64,000 nt of DNA, from contig JAKOMT010000002.1 in assembly GCA_022241475.1 (NCBI GenBank), positions 156,591 to 220,590 of the forward strand. The letters run 5' to 3'. Under the pieces are notes generated by a model, which saw only the letters and a program-made list of their open reading frames with translations, did not search any database and had not been told where the DNA came from. The position numbers were made by a program, and so were the translations under genes. Positions 1 to 9,102 of the stretch are shown here, piece by piece; within the stretch, counting starts at the first letter, position 1; the number at the start of each line of letters is the position of its first letter. The DNA is from Microvirga sp. Lineage in GTDB: Bacteria > Pseudomonadota > Alphaproteobacteria > Rhizobiales > Beijerinckiaceae.

Positions 1-1706
1 GCGAGAAGCGGCCCGATCGCCACCGGCGCAAGCCACGGCAGAACATCGGGCGCGTAGAGCGCGCTTACGCCGAGCATCGCGGCGCCGACGAGCGTCTGCG
101 GCCAGAACCGGCGCGCCGCTTCTCCCCACGAGACTCCGAGCCCCCGCCGCGTCTGCGCTTGCCAGGTCAACCCTCGCCCGCAGGCGAGGCCCGCGATGAA
201 GACGGTCTCGGCGATCGCCATGATCGGCGCGAGGATCATGCCGTGGACGAATTCCGCGACGCCGGCGGCGAGGAGCTTCACGCCCCCGCCATACGAGCGG
301 CGACGGCGCGCGTCGGCGAAAGCATCGACGAGGCCGGCGAATTTCGGAGCGAACACCATCGTGATCATCATGCCGAAGAGCCAGAGCGCGAGGCTCGGGG
401 GCGCTTCGGCGAACGGATTGGCGGCGAGAAGCCCGCCGGAGACGCCCGTCGCCGCCTGAGCGAGGCCGAGCGCGACGAACGTCAGCCACGCAGGTCCGGA
501 CAGATACATCAAGACGGCGAGAGCGAGTTGCAGCCGCGCCATCGGCGTCCATCCGGGGCGCGCGACGAGCTTGAGATACTGCATGTTGCCCTGGCACCAG
601 CGCAGGCTGCGACGCATGAATTCCGGCGGACAAGGCGGGTTGATCTCGTAGCTTCCGAACTCGTCGGGCAGCACGCGCACGTCGTATGCCGCCCCCTGCA
701 TCAGCGCGGCCTCGACCTGGTCATGGCTCAGGATCAGCCCGCCGAGCGGGGGCGGCCCGGGAAGGCGCGGAAGCCGGCAATGGCGGCGAAAGGCGTCGAC
801 GCGGATGATGGCGTTATGCCCCCAATACGGACCCGCCGGCCCCTGCCACCAGGCGGAGCCGAGCGTATAGGCGCGCATGCCGTGACGCATGCCGAACTGG
901 AACAGCCGCGTGAAGGCGACCCGGCTCGGCAGGCCGGCGATCAGGGTCTGGCAGATGCCGAGCCGGGGATTGGCGTCCATCAGCCGGACGAGCCGCCGGA
1001 TCGCCGCGCCGCTCATCAGGCTGTCCGCGTCGAGGACGATCATGTAGTCGAAATCGTCCCCGCGTCGGTCGAGGAATTCCCAGAGATTGCCGGTCTTGTG
1101 ATCGAGGTTGTTCGGCCGCCGCCGATAGGCGAACCGGTCGCCAAAGGATGCCCGCCCGGCGAAAGCGCGCGCCATCCGCTCCTCCGTCTCGGCGCGCGAC
1201 GGGTCCTGCGTGTCGCTGAGAAGGAAGATCGAGAAGCCGTCGAGATCATGGGACGGGCCGGCGAGATCCAGGATCGTCGCTTCGAGATGCCCGAGCACCA
1301 TGTCCGGGTCTTCTTCGTGCACGGGGACGACGATCGCCGTCCGCCCGACGGAGCGAGAAGCGCCTTCGCCCGATCGGTCGAGGCCGGCCAGCGGAGCGAC
1401 CGTTCGCACCGGATCGTCGTGGGTCAACGCCAGGACAAGTCCGATCAGTGCGTTCCAGAAGCCGATCACGGTCCATGGCAACGTCGCCGCGAAGGCGACG
1501 AGCATGAGCGCGTCGACCACCGAAATTCCGTCACGGGAGAAGATGATGGCGAGGACGCCGAGGGCGAGCGCGCAAGTTGCGGCTACGAGCCCGAAGAAGG
1601 TCAAGCGACGGATTACGAGCCGATCGTTCTCGCTCCCGCCCTGACCGGCAGGCCTCACAAGCGATGACAACTGGCGCCCTCCGTCGCAACGGGGCGCGCC
1701 TCGCAT
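1..1706 (-). CDS. mdoH: Glucan biosynthesis glucosyltransferase H (3'-truncated by window edge)
   Basis: The reading frame is open from an ATG at 1706 to the window edge (568 codons, no stop). It encodes an inner-membrane family-2 glycosyltransferase that polymerises the beta-glucan backbone of osmoregulated periplasmic glucans from UDP-glucose. An N-terminal hydrophobic region (residues ~35-90) precedes a catalytic domain with RPNN-x-x-HKTGNLWEF, the metal-binding VLDADSLMSG segment, and a later QGNMQYL region of the Q-x-x-RW type. Further hydrophobic segments run to the edge. A GGAGG lies just upstream of the ATG. The usual partner mdoG is not upstream; it could only be beyond the left edge or elsewhere. 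The family assignment is secure, and the C-terminus is unseen. Confidence 0.93.
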   Translation of the reverse strand, partial: MRGAPRCDGGRQLSSLVRPAGQGGSENDRLVIRRLTFFGLVAATCALALGVLAIIFSRDGISVVDALMLVAFAATLPWTVIGFWNALIGLVLALTHDDPVRTVAPLAGLDRSGEGASRSVGRTAIVVPVHEEDPDMVLGHLEATILDLAGPSHDLDGFSIFLLSDTQDPSRAETEERMARAFAGRASFGDRFAYRRRPNNLDHKTGNLWEFLDRRGDDFDYMIVLDADSLMSGAAIRRLVRLMDANPRLGICQTLIAGLPSRVAFTRLFQFGMRHGMRAYTLGSAWWQGPAGPYWGHNAIIRVDAFRRHCRLPRLPGPPPLGGLILSHDQVEAALMQGAAYDVRVLPDEFGSYEINPPCPPEFMRRSLRWCQGNMQYLKLVARPGWTPMARLQLALAVLMYLSGPAWLTFVALGLAQAATGVSGGLLAANPFAEAPPSLALWLFGMMITMVFAPKFAGLVDAFADARRRRSYGGGVKLLAAGVAEFVHGMILAPIMAIAETVFIAGLACGRGLTWQAQTRRGLGVSWGEAARRFWPQTLVGAAMLGVSALYAPDVLPWLAPVAIGPLL

Positions 1707-1810
1707 CGCCTCCGCTTTTCCTCGCTGATCTGGTTACGCAGATCGCGCGCGTCCGGTTTTTACGCGCTCGGGAAGAAAGACGTGTGAAGGCTGGTTGATC
1801 AGGAAAAGGC

Positions 1811-1853
1811 CTGGGGCGCCGGTTCGTCGTTATCCGATTCGACAGCGCCCCAG
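1811..1853 (-). terminator. Hairpin downstream of the 27-aa peptide gene
   Basis: CTGGGGCGC (1811-1819) is perfectly complementary to GCGCCCCAG (1845-1853) across a 25-base loop. On the minus strand the stem is followed by GCCTTTTCC. It fits a terminator for the small gene, but the loop is long and the T-run short. Confidence 0.45.
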
Positions 1854-1858
1854 CGGCG

Positions 1859-1942
1859 TCACGAAAGGACGCCGAAAAACCAGAGCAGCAGGATGATCGG
1901 AAGGGGGATGCCAATCAGCCAGAGCAAGCCACCGCGCAACAT
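1859..1942 (-). CDS. 27-residue hydrophobic membrane peptide
   Basis: A very short frame starts at an ATG (1942) preceded by a near-ideal AAGGAG with a six-base spacer. It encodes 27 residues, almost all hydrophobic after MLRGG, with a WLIGIP...PII motif and a W-F-F-G end. This looks like one transmembrane helix. It lies upstream of mdoH on the same strand, and a hairpin follows its stop. Very small membrane peptides of this kind are common in alphaproteobacteria, but I cannot name a function. The strong ribosome-binding site and the composition are the reasons for calling it. Confidence 0.6.
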   Translation of the reverse strand: MLRGGLLWLIGIPLPIILLLWFFGVLS

Positions 1943-2065
1943 GTCGTTCTCCTTGGTTTATTTCCCTGACAACGCCTTTCGGCCGACTTGGTTCCACCAC
2001 TTTCGAAGGAATGACTGACGCGCCGGCGAGGACGCGCTATCCTTGCGGGCTTGCGGGAGTCTGCG

Positions 2066-4405
2066 ATGGACGGACAGAACCTTACGGGAAACGACGCGTC
2101 CGAAAGCGTGGGCCTGCGCCATGTCCGGCGCCCCCTTCCCCACGATTCGGCGATCCGCCACGTGCAGGGCGCGGCGCCCTACATCGACGATCTGCGCGAA
2201 CCGGAGGGCGTGCTCCACATCGCCATCGGCATGGCCCCGGCGGCGCGCGGCCGCATCGTTTCGATGGATCTCTCGCCGGTTCGCGCTCAGCCGGGCGTCG
2301 TCGCCGTGCTGACCGCAGCGGACGTCCCGGGCTTGAACGACGTGTCTCCCGCGATGGGCGACGACCCGATGTTCGCCGAGGATCGCGTCGAGTTCCACGG
2401 ACAGTGCCTCTTCGCCGTCGTCGGGGAGACGCGCGACGCCGCGCGGCGGGCGGCGCGCAAGGCCGGAATCGAGATCGACGAGGAGCGCCCGAGCGTCACC
2501 GTCGAGGACGCGCTCGCGCGCGGCGAGACGGTGCTTCCCGACTACGGCTTCGGGCGCGGCGACGCGGAGGCCGCGATCGCCGCCGCTCCCCGCCGGCTTT
2601 CTGGCAGCCTGCGGATCGGGGGCCAGGAGCATTTCTATCTCGAAGGACAGGCCGCGCTCGCCATTCCCGGAGAGGACGGCGACATCCATGTCCATTCCTC
2701 CACGCAGCACCCGACCGAGGTGCAGCACGTCGTGGCGCGCGTGCTCGGTCTCCCCGATTCACTCGTCGTCTGCGAGGTGCGCCGGATGGGCGGCGGTTTC
2801 GGCGGCAAGGAGAGCCAGGCGACGCAATGGGCGGCGATCGCGGCGCTCGCGGCGCGCGTCACCGGCCGCCCCTGCAAGATCCGCCTCGACCGCGACGACG
2901 ATTTCGCGCTCACGGGCAAGCGCCACGACATCCGCAGCGACTGGGAGGCGGGGTTCGACGAGACCGGCGCGATCACCGGCTATCACGTGACGCACAACGC
3001 GCGCTGCGGCTATTCGGCGGATCTGAGCCAGGGCGTCGTCGACCGCACGATGTTTCATTCCGACAACGCCTATCACCTGCCGGCGGTGCGCATCGATACG
3101 AGGCGCCTCAAGACGAACACGGTCTCGAACACGGCGTTTCGCGGTTTCGGCGGGCCGCAGGGCATGCTGTCGATCGAGCGCGTCATGGACGAGATCGCAT
3201 GGGCGACGGGCCGCGATCCGCTCGACGTGCGCCTCGCCAATCTCTACGCGCCCGGCCGCGACGTGACGCCCTTCGGGCAGACAGTCGAGGACCCCGAACT
3301 TCTCCGGGCCATCCTGGCCGAGCTCGAACGCACGAGCGACTACCGCGCGCGCCGGGCGGACATCGCCGCCTTCAACGCGTCGTCGCGCTGGCTCAGGCGC
3401 GGCCTTTCCCTGACGCCCGTGAAGTTCGGGATCAGCTTCACGCTGATGCATCTCAATCAGGCCGGCGCGCTGGTGCACGTCTATCAGGACGGCTCCGTCC
3501 ATCTGAACCACGGCGGAACGGAGATGGGTCAGGGGCTCTATCAAAAGGTCGCACAGGTGGTGGCCGAAGAGTTCGGCGTGGGGCTCGATCGCGTGCGCAT
3601 CATGGCGACGACGACGGCCAAGGTGCCCAACACCGCCCCGACAGCCGCCTCCTCCGGCTCCGATCTCAACGGCATGGCCGCGAAGATCGCCGCCTCCGCC
3701 ATCAAGAACCGGATGCGCGCCTTCGCCGCCGGGAAACACGGCGTCCCGGAGGAACGGATCGCGTTTCGCGACGATCGCGTCTTCATCGGCGAGACGAGCG
3801 TGAGCTTCAGCGAACTCGCGCGCGAATGCGTGATGAACCGCGTACAGCTGTCGGAAGCCGGGTTCTACCGCACGCCGCGCATCTCGTGGGACCGGGCGAG
3901 CGCGACCGGCCGGCCGTTCTTCTACTTCGCCTATGGCGCCGCCTGCGCCGAGACGATCGTCGACACGTTGACGGGCGAGAACAGGCTGACGCGCGTCGAC
4001 ATCCTCCACGACGTCGGCCGCTCGCTCAATCCGGCGATCGACATCGGCCAGATCGAGGGCGGCTTCGTGCAGGGCATGGGCTGGCTGACGACGGAGGAGC
4101 TCGTCTTCGACGAGAAGGCGCGTTTGAAGACGCACGCGCCCTCGACCTACAAGATCCCCGTGGCCTCCGACGTGCCCGCCGATTTCCGCGTGGCGCTCTA
4201 TCCGAACGCCAACCGCGAAGAGACGATCTATCGCTCGAAAGCCGTCGGCGAGCCGCCGCTGATGCTGGCCAACGCCGTCTATTGCGCGCTCTGCGATGCA
4301 GTCGGATCGCTGGCGCCGGGCCGGTCCGTCCCGCTCGACGCCCCGGCGACGCCCGAGGCGATCCTGCGCGCCTGCGAGGCGATGCGAGGGAACGCGCTCC
4401 CGTGA
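2066..4405 (+). CDS. xdhB: Xanthine dehydrogenase, molybdenum-binding subunit
   Basis: This is the large subunit of xanthine dehydrogenase (779 aa), which carries the molybdopterin site where hypoxanthine and xanthine are oxidised to urate. Diagnostic motifs are GGGFGGKE (residues 242-249), FRGFGG (358-363) and GEPPL with the catalytic glutamate at E729. The length matches bacterial XdhB. I chose the ATG at 2066 over a TTG at 2051 because GGGAG sits six bases upstream. The gene overlaps the following xdhC fragment (GTGA). The gene for the FAD/2Fe-2S subunit XdhA, normally immediately upstream, is absent here and elsewhere in the window, so the enzyme can work only if xdhA is located elsewhere. 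Confidence 0.95.
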   Translation: MDGQNLTGNDASESVGLRHVRRPLPHDSAIRHVQGAAPYIDDLREPEGVLHIAIGMAPAARGRIVSMDLSPVRAQPGVVAVLTAADVPGLNDVSPAMGDDPMFAEDRVEFHGQCLFAVVGETRDAARRAARKAGIEIDEERPSVTVEDALARGETVLPDYGFGRGDAEAAIAAAPRRLSGSLRIGGQEHFYLEGQAALAIPGEDGDIHVHSSTQHPTEVQHVVARVLGLPDSLVVCEVRRMGGGFGGKESQATQWAAIAALAARVTGRPCKIRLDRDDDFALTGKRHDIRSDWEAGFDETGAITGYHVTHNARCGYSADLSQGVVDRTMFHSDNAYHLPAVRIDTRRLKTNTVSNTAFRGFGGPQGMLSIERVMDEIAWATGRDPLDVRLANLYAPGRDVTPFGQTVEDPELLRAILAELERTSDYRARRADIAAFNASSRWLRRGLSLTPVKFGISFTLMHLNQAGALVHVYQDGSVHLNHGGTEMGQGLYQKVAQVVAEEFGVGLDRVRIMATTTAKVPNTAPTAASSGSDLNGMAAKIAASAIKNRMRAFAAGKHGVPEERIAFRDDRVFIGETSVSFSELARECVMNRVQLSEAGFYRTPRISWDRASATGRPFFYFAYGAACAETIVDTLTGENRLTRVDILHDVGRSLNPAIDIGQIEGGFVQGMGWLTTEELVFDEKARLKTHAPSTYKIPVASDVPADFRVALYPNANREETIYRSKAVGEPPLMLANAVYCALCDAVGSLAPGRSVPLDAPATPEAILRACEAMRGNALP

Positions 4406-4848
4406 TCGTCTTCGGGCGGCTCCTCGACATGGTGCGCGGGCATGGCGCGGCGGCGCTGGTGCGCGTTCACGCGGTGCGCGGCTCTGCGCCGCGCGAGGTC
4501 GGCGCCTGCATGACGATCCGCCCGGACGGCGCGTTCCACGGCACGATCGGGGGCGGTCGGCTCGAATGGGAGGCGCTGGCGGACGCGCGCGCGGCGATCG
4601 GCGCCGGTCGCGGCCCGGCGCGATTTCGCGACTACGCGCTCGGCCCGGATCTCGGCCAGTGCTGCGGCGGGCGGGCGGTGGTCTGCATCGAGACCTTCGA
4701 CGCCCGCGACGAGGACGCGCTCTGCGCGCTCGCGGCCGCCGAGGCCGAAGGACCCTTCGCGGCGACATGCGCGCTCGACGCCGAGGGCCGCGTGGCCCGC
4801 ACGGTCGTCGCGCGAGAGATCTCGGATCACGCAGGAGCAAGCCGATGA
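4402..4848 (+). CDS. xdhC: XdhC N-terminal half (XdhC/CoxI domain only)
   Basis: The 148-residue product corresponds only to the N-terminal domain of XdhC, the chaperone that binds molybdenum cofactor, promotes its sulfuration and inserts it into XdhB. It contains the conserved RGSAPRE, GTIGGG (47-52) and LGQCCGG (84-90) segments. It then stops after a short linker, without the Rossmann domain that makes up the second half of typical XdhC. The GTG start at 4402 overlaps the xdhB stop, and the stop overlaps the next ATG. The missing Rossmann domain is encoded at 15169-15738 on the other strand. It may be half of a rearranged gene or a genuine split accessory protein; activity is uncertain. Confidence 0.85.
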   Translation: MIVFGRLLDMVRGHGAAALVRVHAVRGSAPREVGACMTIRPDGAFHGTIGGGRLEWEALADARAAIGAGRGPARFRDYALGPDLGQCCGGRAVVCIETFDARDEDALCALAAAEAEGPFAATCALDAEGRVARTVVAREISDHAGASR

Positions 4849-5363
4849 CGATGGCCGCGCATTATCGCATGATGACGCTCTACAACGCCTGGGCCAACAG
4901 GCTCGTCTATGACGCGGCGGCCCAGGTTTCCGACACGGATCGCAACGCAGCGCGGGGCGCGTTCTTCGGCTCGCTGCACGGAACGCTGAACCACATTCTG
5001 GTCGCCGACCGCATCTGGATGCGCCGGTTCACGGGAGAGGGCGACGCTCCGACCCGGCTCGACGAGATCCTGCACGAGGACTTCGCCAGCTTGCGCGCCG
5101 CGAGAGAGGCGGAGGATGCGCGGATATCCGACTGGATCGACAGTCTCGACGAGGACACGTTCGGGCGGAGATTCAGCTATACGACGATCTCGCGTCCGTC
5201 AGTGGAGGCGTCACAGCCGCTCGGTCCTGCATTGGCCCATTTCTTCAACCACCAGACACACCATCGCGGGCAGGCGCATTGCCTGCTCACCCAGATCACG
5301 GCTGAAGCGCCATCGCTCGATCTGATCTATTTCCAGCGGCAGACGGGGATCGGATTACGCTAA
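4845..5363 (+). CDS. DinB/YfiT-fold metalloprotein
   Basis: This 172-residue protein belongs to the DinB four-helix-bundle family, metal-binding proteins that include thiol-dependent S-transferases; it is not DNA polymerase IV. The expected histidines are visible: H50 in the NHILVADRIW segment and H136/H140 in NHQTHHRGQ. AGGAG with a seven-base spacer precedes the ATG at 4845, which overlaps the stop of the xdhC fragment (ATGA), so the two are probably translated together. A strong terminator follows. The substrate cannot be inferred. Confidence 0.85.
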   Translation: MTMAAHYRMMTLYNAWANRLVYDAAAQVSDTDRNAARGAFFGSLHGTLNHILVADRIWMRRFTGEGDAPTRLDEILHEDFASLRAAREAEDARISDWIDSLDEDTFGRRFSYTTISRPSVEASQPLGPALAHFFNHQTHHRGQAHCLLTQITAEAPSLDLIYFQRQTGIGLR

Positions 5364-5373
5364 CTCTTGAAAA

Positions 5374-5404
5374 CGCCCCGGGACTGCGCCCGGGGCGATT
5401 TTTT
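5374..5404 (+). terminator. Intrinsic terminator after the dinB-like gene
   Basis: CGCCCCGGG (5374-5382) and CCCGGGGCG (5389-5397) form a perfect nine-base-pair stem with a six-base loop. A followed by six T follows immediately. It sits between convergent genes and may also serve the minus-strand gene ending at 5407. Confidence 0.88.
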
Positions 5405-5406
5405 CG

Positions 5407-5913
5407 TCAGGACGCCTTCTTCACCTTGGCGCGATCGTTCACCGAGGAATCGGCGAGCTTGGTCAGATCGGCGTCGGTCTTCGACTCTTCCTGCAGCGTC
5501 GCGTCCAGGAGCTTGGCGGCGTCGTTCATGCCGAGTTCGAGCGCCCAGCGCTTCAGCGTGCCGTAGCGGGTGATCTCGTAGTGCTCCACCGCCTGGGCCG
5601 ACGAGATCAGGCCGGCGTCGAGCGCGACGGTGCCCTTGTACTCGTCTATGATCTCCTCGCCTTCGGCGACGATGCCCTCGATCGCGTCACAGGTCTTGGC
5701 CTGGGGGCGCTTGCCGATGATCTCGAAAACCTGCTGCAGGCGCTCGATCTGGCCTTCGGTTTCCTGCCGATGCTTGTCGAACGCGGCCTTGAGGTCGTCC
5801 GACTGGGCGGCGCGCTTCATTTTCGGCAGCGCCTTCAGGATCCTGCGCTCGGCGTAGTAGATATCCTTGAGCGTGTCGTGGAAGAGGTCTTCCAGGGTTT
5901 TTTCCTTGGTCAT
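5407..5913 (-). CDS. YciE/YciF ferroxidase family protein (DUF892)
   Basis: The 168-residue all-helical protein matches the YciE/YciF (DUF892) ferritin-like family, associated with stress and iron handling. It begins LEDLFHDTLKDIYYAERRIL, the family signature, with further acidic/histidine helices (ETEGQIERL; VEHYEITRYGTL) that would form the di-iron site. Family members run 160-170 residues, so it is full length. The C-terminus is lysine-rich. It stands alone, convergent with the DinB-like gene and divergent from pepN. The 197-base gap to pepN must hold both promoters; I see no clear motif in it. Confidence 0.87.
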   Translation of the reverse strand: MTKEKTLEDLFHDTLKDIYYAERRILKALPKMKRAAQSDDLKAAFDKHRQETEGQIERLQQVFEIIGKRPQAKTCDAIEGIVAEGEEIIDEYKGTVALDAGLISSAQAVEHYEITRYGTLKRWALELGMNDAAKLLDATLQEESKTDADLTKLADSSVNDRAKVKKAS

Positions 5914-6110
5914 CGCATGTTCCTTCGTGAATGTGCCGGGGGACGAGCCCCCTCGCGTGCGAACGCTCCCTCACAACAACGAACTGCCGATCGTGTTCCA
6001 TCCGTCGATCGATCGCGGCCGGGGCCCCGTCGCCGGCCGGCTGCGTTGCGGCGGGCCGCTCGATCGGGCTACATGGCGCCCCGAGGAAACGTTCCGACAG
6101 GCGAGACGAC

Positions 6111-8744
6111 ATGCGCACCGAGACGCCAGGCCCGATCCGGCTCGAGGATTACCGTCCGAGCGACTACCTGATCGATCGCGTCGATCTCGACATCGACCTT
6201 TCCCCGACGAAGACGATCGTGCGGGCGCTGCTCTCGATCCGGCCCAGCCCGACGGCCGCGCCAGGCGCGCCGCTCGTGCTCGACGGCGACGAACTCGCGC
6301 TCGCCGGGCTCATGATCGACGGCGCGCCGGCGGCGCATGGCTCGTACGACGCCACGCCGCAATCGCTGATCCTGCGCGCGCCGCCCGCCGGCGCCTTCAC
6401 GCTGGCGATCGAGACCATCGTCGATCCGAGCGCCAACACGAAGCTGATGGGGCTCTATCGCTCGAACGGCGTCTACTGCACCCAGTGCGAGGCGGAAGGC
6501 TTCCGGCGGATCACCTATTTTCTCGATCGGCCGGACGTGCTCTCGGTCTACACCACGCGCATCGAAGCCGCGCGCGAGGAAGCGCCAGTGCTCCTCGGCA
6601 ACGGCAACCCGGTCGCCGCCGGCGCGCTCGCCAACGGCCGTCACTTCGCGCTCTGGCACGACCCGTTCCCGAAGCCGGCCTATCTGTTCGCGCTCGTGGG
6701 CGGCGATCTCGGCAAGGTCGAGACGCGCTTCACCACCATGAGCGGGCGCGACGTCGATCTCGCGGTCTATGTGGAGCGCGGCAAGGAAGGCCGAGCCGGT
6801 TACGCGCTCGACGCGCTGATCCGGTCGATGCGCTGGGACGAGCGAGTCTTCGGGCGGGAATACGATCTCGACGTGTTCAACATCGTCGCCGTCTCCGATT
6901 TCAACATGGGGGCGATGGAGAACAAGGGCCTCAACATCTTCAACGACAAATACGTTCTCGCCTCGCCGGAAACCGCGACTGACGCCGACTACGCCAATAT
7001 CGAGGCGATCATCGCCCACGAATATTTTCACAACTGGACCGGCAACCGCATCACCTGCCGAGACTGGTTCCAGCTCTGCCTGAAAGAGGGGCTGACCGTT
7101 TTCCGCGATCAGGAATTCTCGGCCGACGAACGCTCGCGCGCCGTGCAGCGCATCTCGGACGTGCGCACGCTGCGCGCCCGGCAATTCACCGAGGACGGCG
7201 GCCCCCTCGCCCATCCGGTGCGCCCGCGCGCCTATCGCGAAATCAACAATTTCTACACGGCGACGGTCTACGAGAAGGGCGCGGAAATCATCCGGATGCT
7301 GCGCGCGTTGATCGGCCCCGACGCGTTTGCGCGCGGCATGGCCCTCTATTTCCAGCGCTGCGACGGCGCGGCCGCGACGATCGAGGACTTTCTGGCCTGC
7401 TTCGCAGAAAGCTCGGGGCGCGACCTGACGCATTTCGCGCTATGGTACGAGCAGGCCGGCACGCCCCATGTCGCCGTCACCGGCCACTGGGACGAAGCCG
7501 CCCGAACCTACAGCCTCGACTTCGCTCAATCGACGCCGCCGACGCCCGGCCAGTCGGAGAAGGAGCCTCTCGTCATCCCCGTGGCGCTCGGCCTCGTGGA
7601 TGTTTCCGGCGCGGCGATCGACGCGCGCTGCGAGGCGCTGGGAGATGGAAACGTCTTCGTCCTCGACACGGCGAGCGGGCGGGTGACCTTCACGAACGTC
7701 GCGGCGAAACCCGCCCCGAGCGTGTTCCGGGGGCTGTCGGCTCCGGTGCGCGTCAGCCTCGATCTCGGAGACGACGACCTCCTGGCGCTGCTCCGGCACG
7801 ACGGCGACGCGTTCAACCGCTGGCAGGCGGCCCAGACCGTCGCGACGCGCATCCTGACGCGTGAGGCGCGCAGCGCAGGGCCGGCGGACGCCGCATCGCG
7901 CTTCGCGGCCGCCCTGCTCGCTTTCCTCGAACGCGAAGGCGAGGCGGACCCGGCATTCGCGGCGCTCGTCCTCGGCCTTCCCCCGGAAGGCGAAATCGCG
8001 CAGGAACTCGGCGCGAATGTGGACCCGGACGCGATCCACGCGGCGCGCGAGGCCCTGCGCGCAAGCGTCGGACGGGCGCTGGCGCCGCGCCTTCTGGAGC
8101 TGCGCGAGCGACTGACGACCCGAGGTCTCTACAGTCCCGACGCCGCGTCGGCGGGCCGGCGGGCGCTTCGCAACGCGGCGCTCGATCTCCTCGTCGCCGG
8201 CGACGCGCCGCACGCGACCGCGGCCCTCGAGGACCAATACGCCCAGGCGGACAACATGACCGACCGCCTCGCCGCGCTGGCGGCCTCGGCCGGCCTTGGG
8301 GCCACGGCGCCGCGCGATGCGCTCTTCGCCGATTTTCGCCGTCGCTATACGGACGAGCCTCTCGTCCTCGACAAGTGGTTCGCCCTCCAGGCGAGCATGC
8401 CGCGACCGGACGCGCTCGCCCGCGTCGAGGCGCTGATGGCCGACCCCGCTTTCTCGATGAACAATCCCAACCGGGTGCGTTCGCTGATCGGCGCCTTCGC
8501 CATGAACAACCCGACACAGTTCCATCGCGCCGACGGAGCGGGATACGCCTTCCTCGCCGATCGCGTCGTCGCGCTGGACGCGCGCAACCCGCAGGTCGCG
8601 GCCCGTCTACTCACCGCTTTCAACACCTGGCGGATGATGGAGCCGGGACGACGGGCGAAAGCCGCCGCCGCCCTGCGCCAGGTTGCGGATGCGCCGTCGC
8701 TTTCCCGGGACGTCGCGGACATCGTCCAACGCACCGCGGAGTGA
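6111..8744 (+). CDS. pepN: Aminopeptidase N
   Basis: This is an 877-residue M1 zinc metallopeptidase that removes N-terminal residues from peptides in the cytoplasm. The exopeptidase motif GAMEN is at 267-271 and the zinc site HEYFH at 303-307, with the third ligand E326 in LKEGLT, the standard HExxH-x18-E spacing. The length matches E. coli PepN (about 870), including the DUF3458 and C-terminal helical domains. The ATG at 6111 was chosen because homology begins there; the frame is open upstream but looks non-coding. The ribosome-binding site is weak. The gene is monocistronic and followed by a 358-base intergenic region. Confidence 0.96.
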   Translation: MRTETPGPIRLEDYRPSDYLIDRVDLDIDLSPTKTIVRALLSIRPSPTAAPGAPLVLDGDELALAGLMIDGAPAAHGSYDATPQSLILRAPPAGAFTLAIETIVDPSANTKLMGLYRSNGVYCTQCEAEGFRRITYFLDRPDVLSVYTTRIEAAREEAPVLLGNGNPVAAGALANGRHFALWHDPFPKPAYLFALVGGDLGKVETRFTTMSGRDVDLAVYVERGKEGRAGYALDALIRSMRWDERVFGREYDLDVFNIVAVSDFNMGAMENKGLNIFNDKYVLASPETATDADYANIEAIIAHEYFHNWTGNRITCRDWFQLCLKEGLTVFRDQEFSADERSRAVQRISDVRTLRARQFTEDGGPLAHPVRPRAYREINNFYTATVYEKGAEIIRMLRALIGPDAFARGMALYFQRCDGAAATIEDFLACFAESSGRDLTHFALWYEQAGTPHVAVTGHWDEAARTYSLDFAQSTPPTPGQSEKEPLVIPVALGLVDVSGAAIDARCEALGDGNVFVLDTASGRVTFTNVAAKPAPSVFRGLSAPVRVSLDLGDDDLLALLRHDGDAFNRWQAAQTVATRILTREARSAGPADAASRFAAALLAFLEREGEADPAFAALVLGLPPEGEIAQELGANVDPDAIHAAREALRASVGRALAPRLLELRERLTTRGLYSPDAASAGRRALRNAALDLLVAGDAPHATAALEDQYAQADNMTDRLAALAASAGLGATAPRDALFADFRRRYTDEPLVLDKWFALQASMPRPDALARVEALMADPAFSMNNPNRVRSLIGAFAMNNPTQFHRADGAGYAFLADRVVALDARNPQVAARLLTAFNTWRMMEPGRRAKAAAALRQVADAPSLSRDVADIVQRTAE

Positions 8745-8747
8745 GTT

Positions 8748-8769
8748 GGGGATGATTTGGGGGTGATTT
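8748..8769. repeat. Tandem 11-mer after pepN
   Basis: GGGGATGATTT and GGGGGTGATTT lie head to tail (10 of 11 identical) just after the pepN stop. The second copy can also pair GGGGG (8759-8763) with CCCCC (8771-8775) into a small hairpin without a T-run. The rest of 8776-8980 shows nothing I can name apart from a T-rich patch near 8892-8906. Confidence 0.4.
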
Positions 8770-8982
8770 GCCCCCGTCGCCGCATTGTGCGCCGCACCAT
8801 CCCGGACTGTTTGAAGGCGGCGCTCGAAGGCTGCGCGAATCGCCACGTCCGTCCTCGTCCCGGCTGAGGCGGACGCCGATGGGATCGATCGATTTTTCCT
8901 TTTGAAATCCGCTACTTGAAAGACCCTCCGGCGGCCACGGGAGAGCGCGGGAGGAAGCGGCGTATGGACCGAATTCCGTCAG

Positions 8983-8997
8983 TTAATTTTTACTGAA
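8983..8997. promoter_or_regulatory. Possible CtrA-type site (7 of 8 bases)
   Basis: TTAA-N7-TGAA differs by one base from the CtrA consensus TTAA-N7-TTAA. It lies in the AT-rich stretch 8981-9040 upstream of a PleC/DivJ-like histidine kinase that starts at 9103. Only the motif match is seen; control by CtrA is inference. Confidence 0.35.
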
Positions 8998-9102
8998 TGC
9001 AAGTCTGGACAAAAAAACTCTACAGGATTCTATTGTAGGTGATTCGGGTAGATGCGGCACGTCTCCCGACGGACGTTCAGGAATTCGAGGGGGGATCTGC
9101 AC

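Noticed and set aside
159..1667. A 502-codon plus-strand open frame at the left edge
   Set aside because: It is the complementary strand of mdoH in the same codon register; the minus strand encodes clear glycosyltransferase motifs, while this product is Arg/Asp/Gly-rich and resembles nothing.
4845..5363. DNA polymerase IV (the other protein called DinB)
   Set aside because: At 172 residues with a DinB/YfiT histidine pattern it is the metal-binding bundle family.
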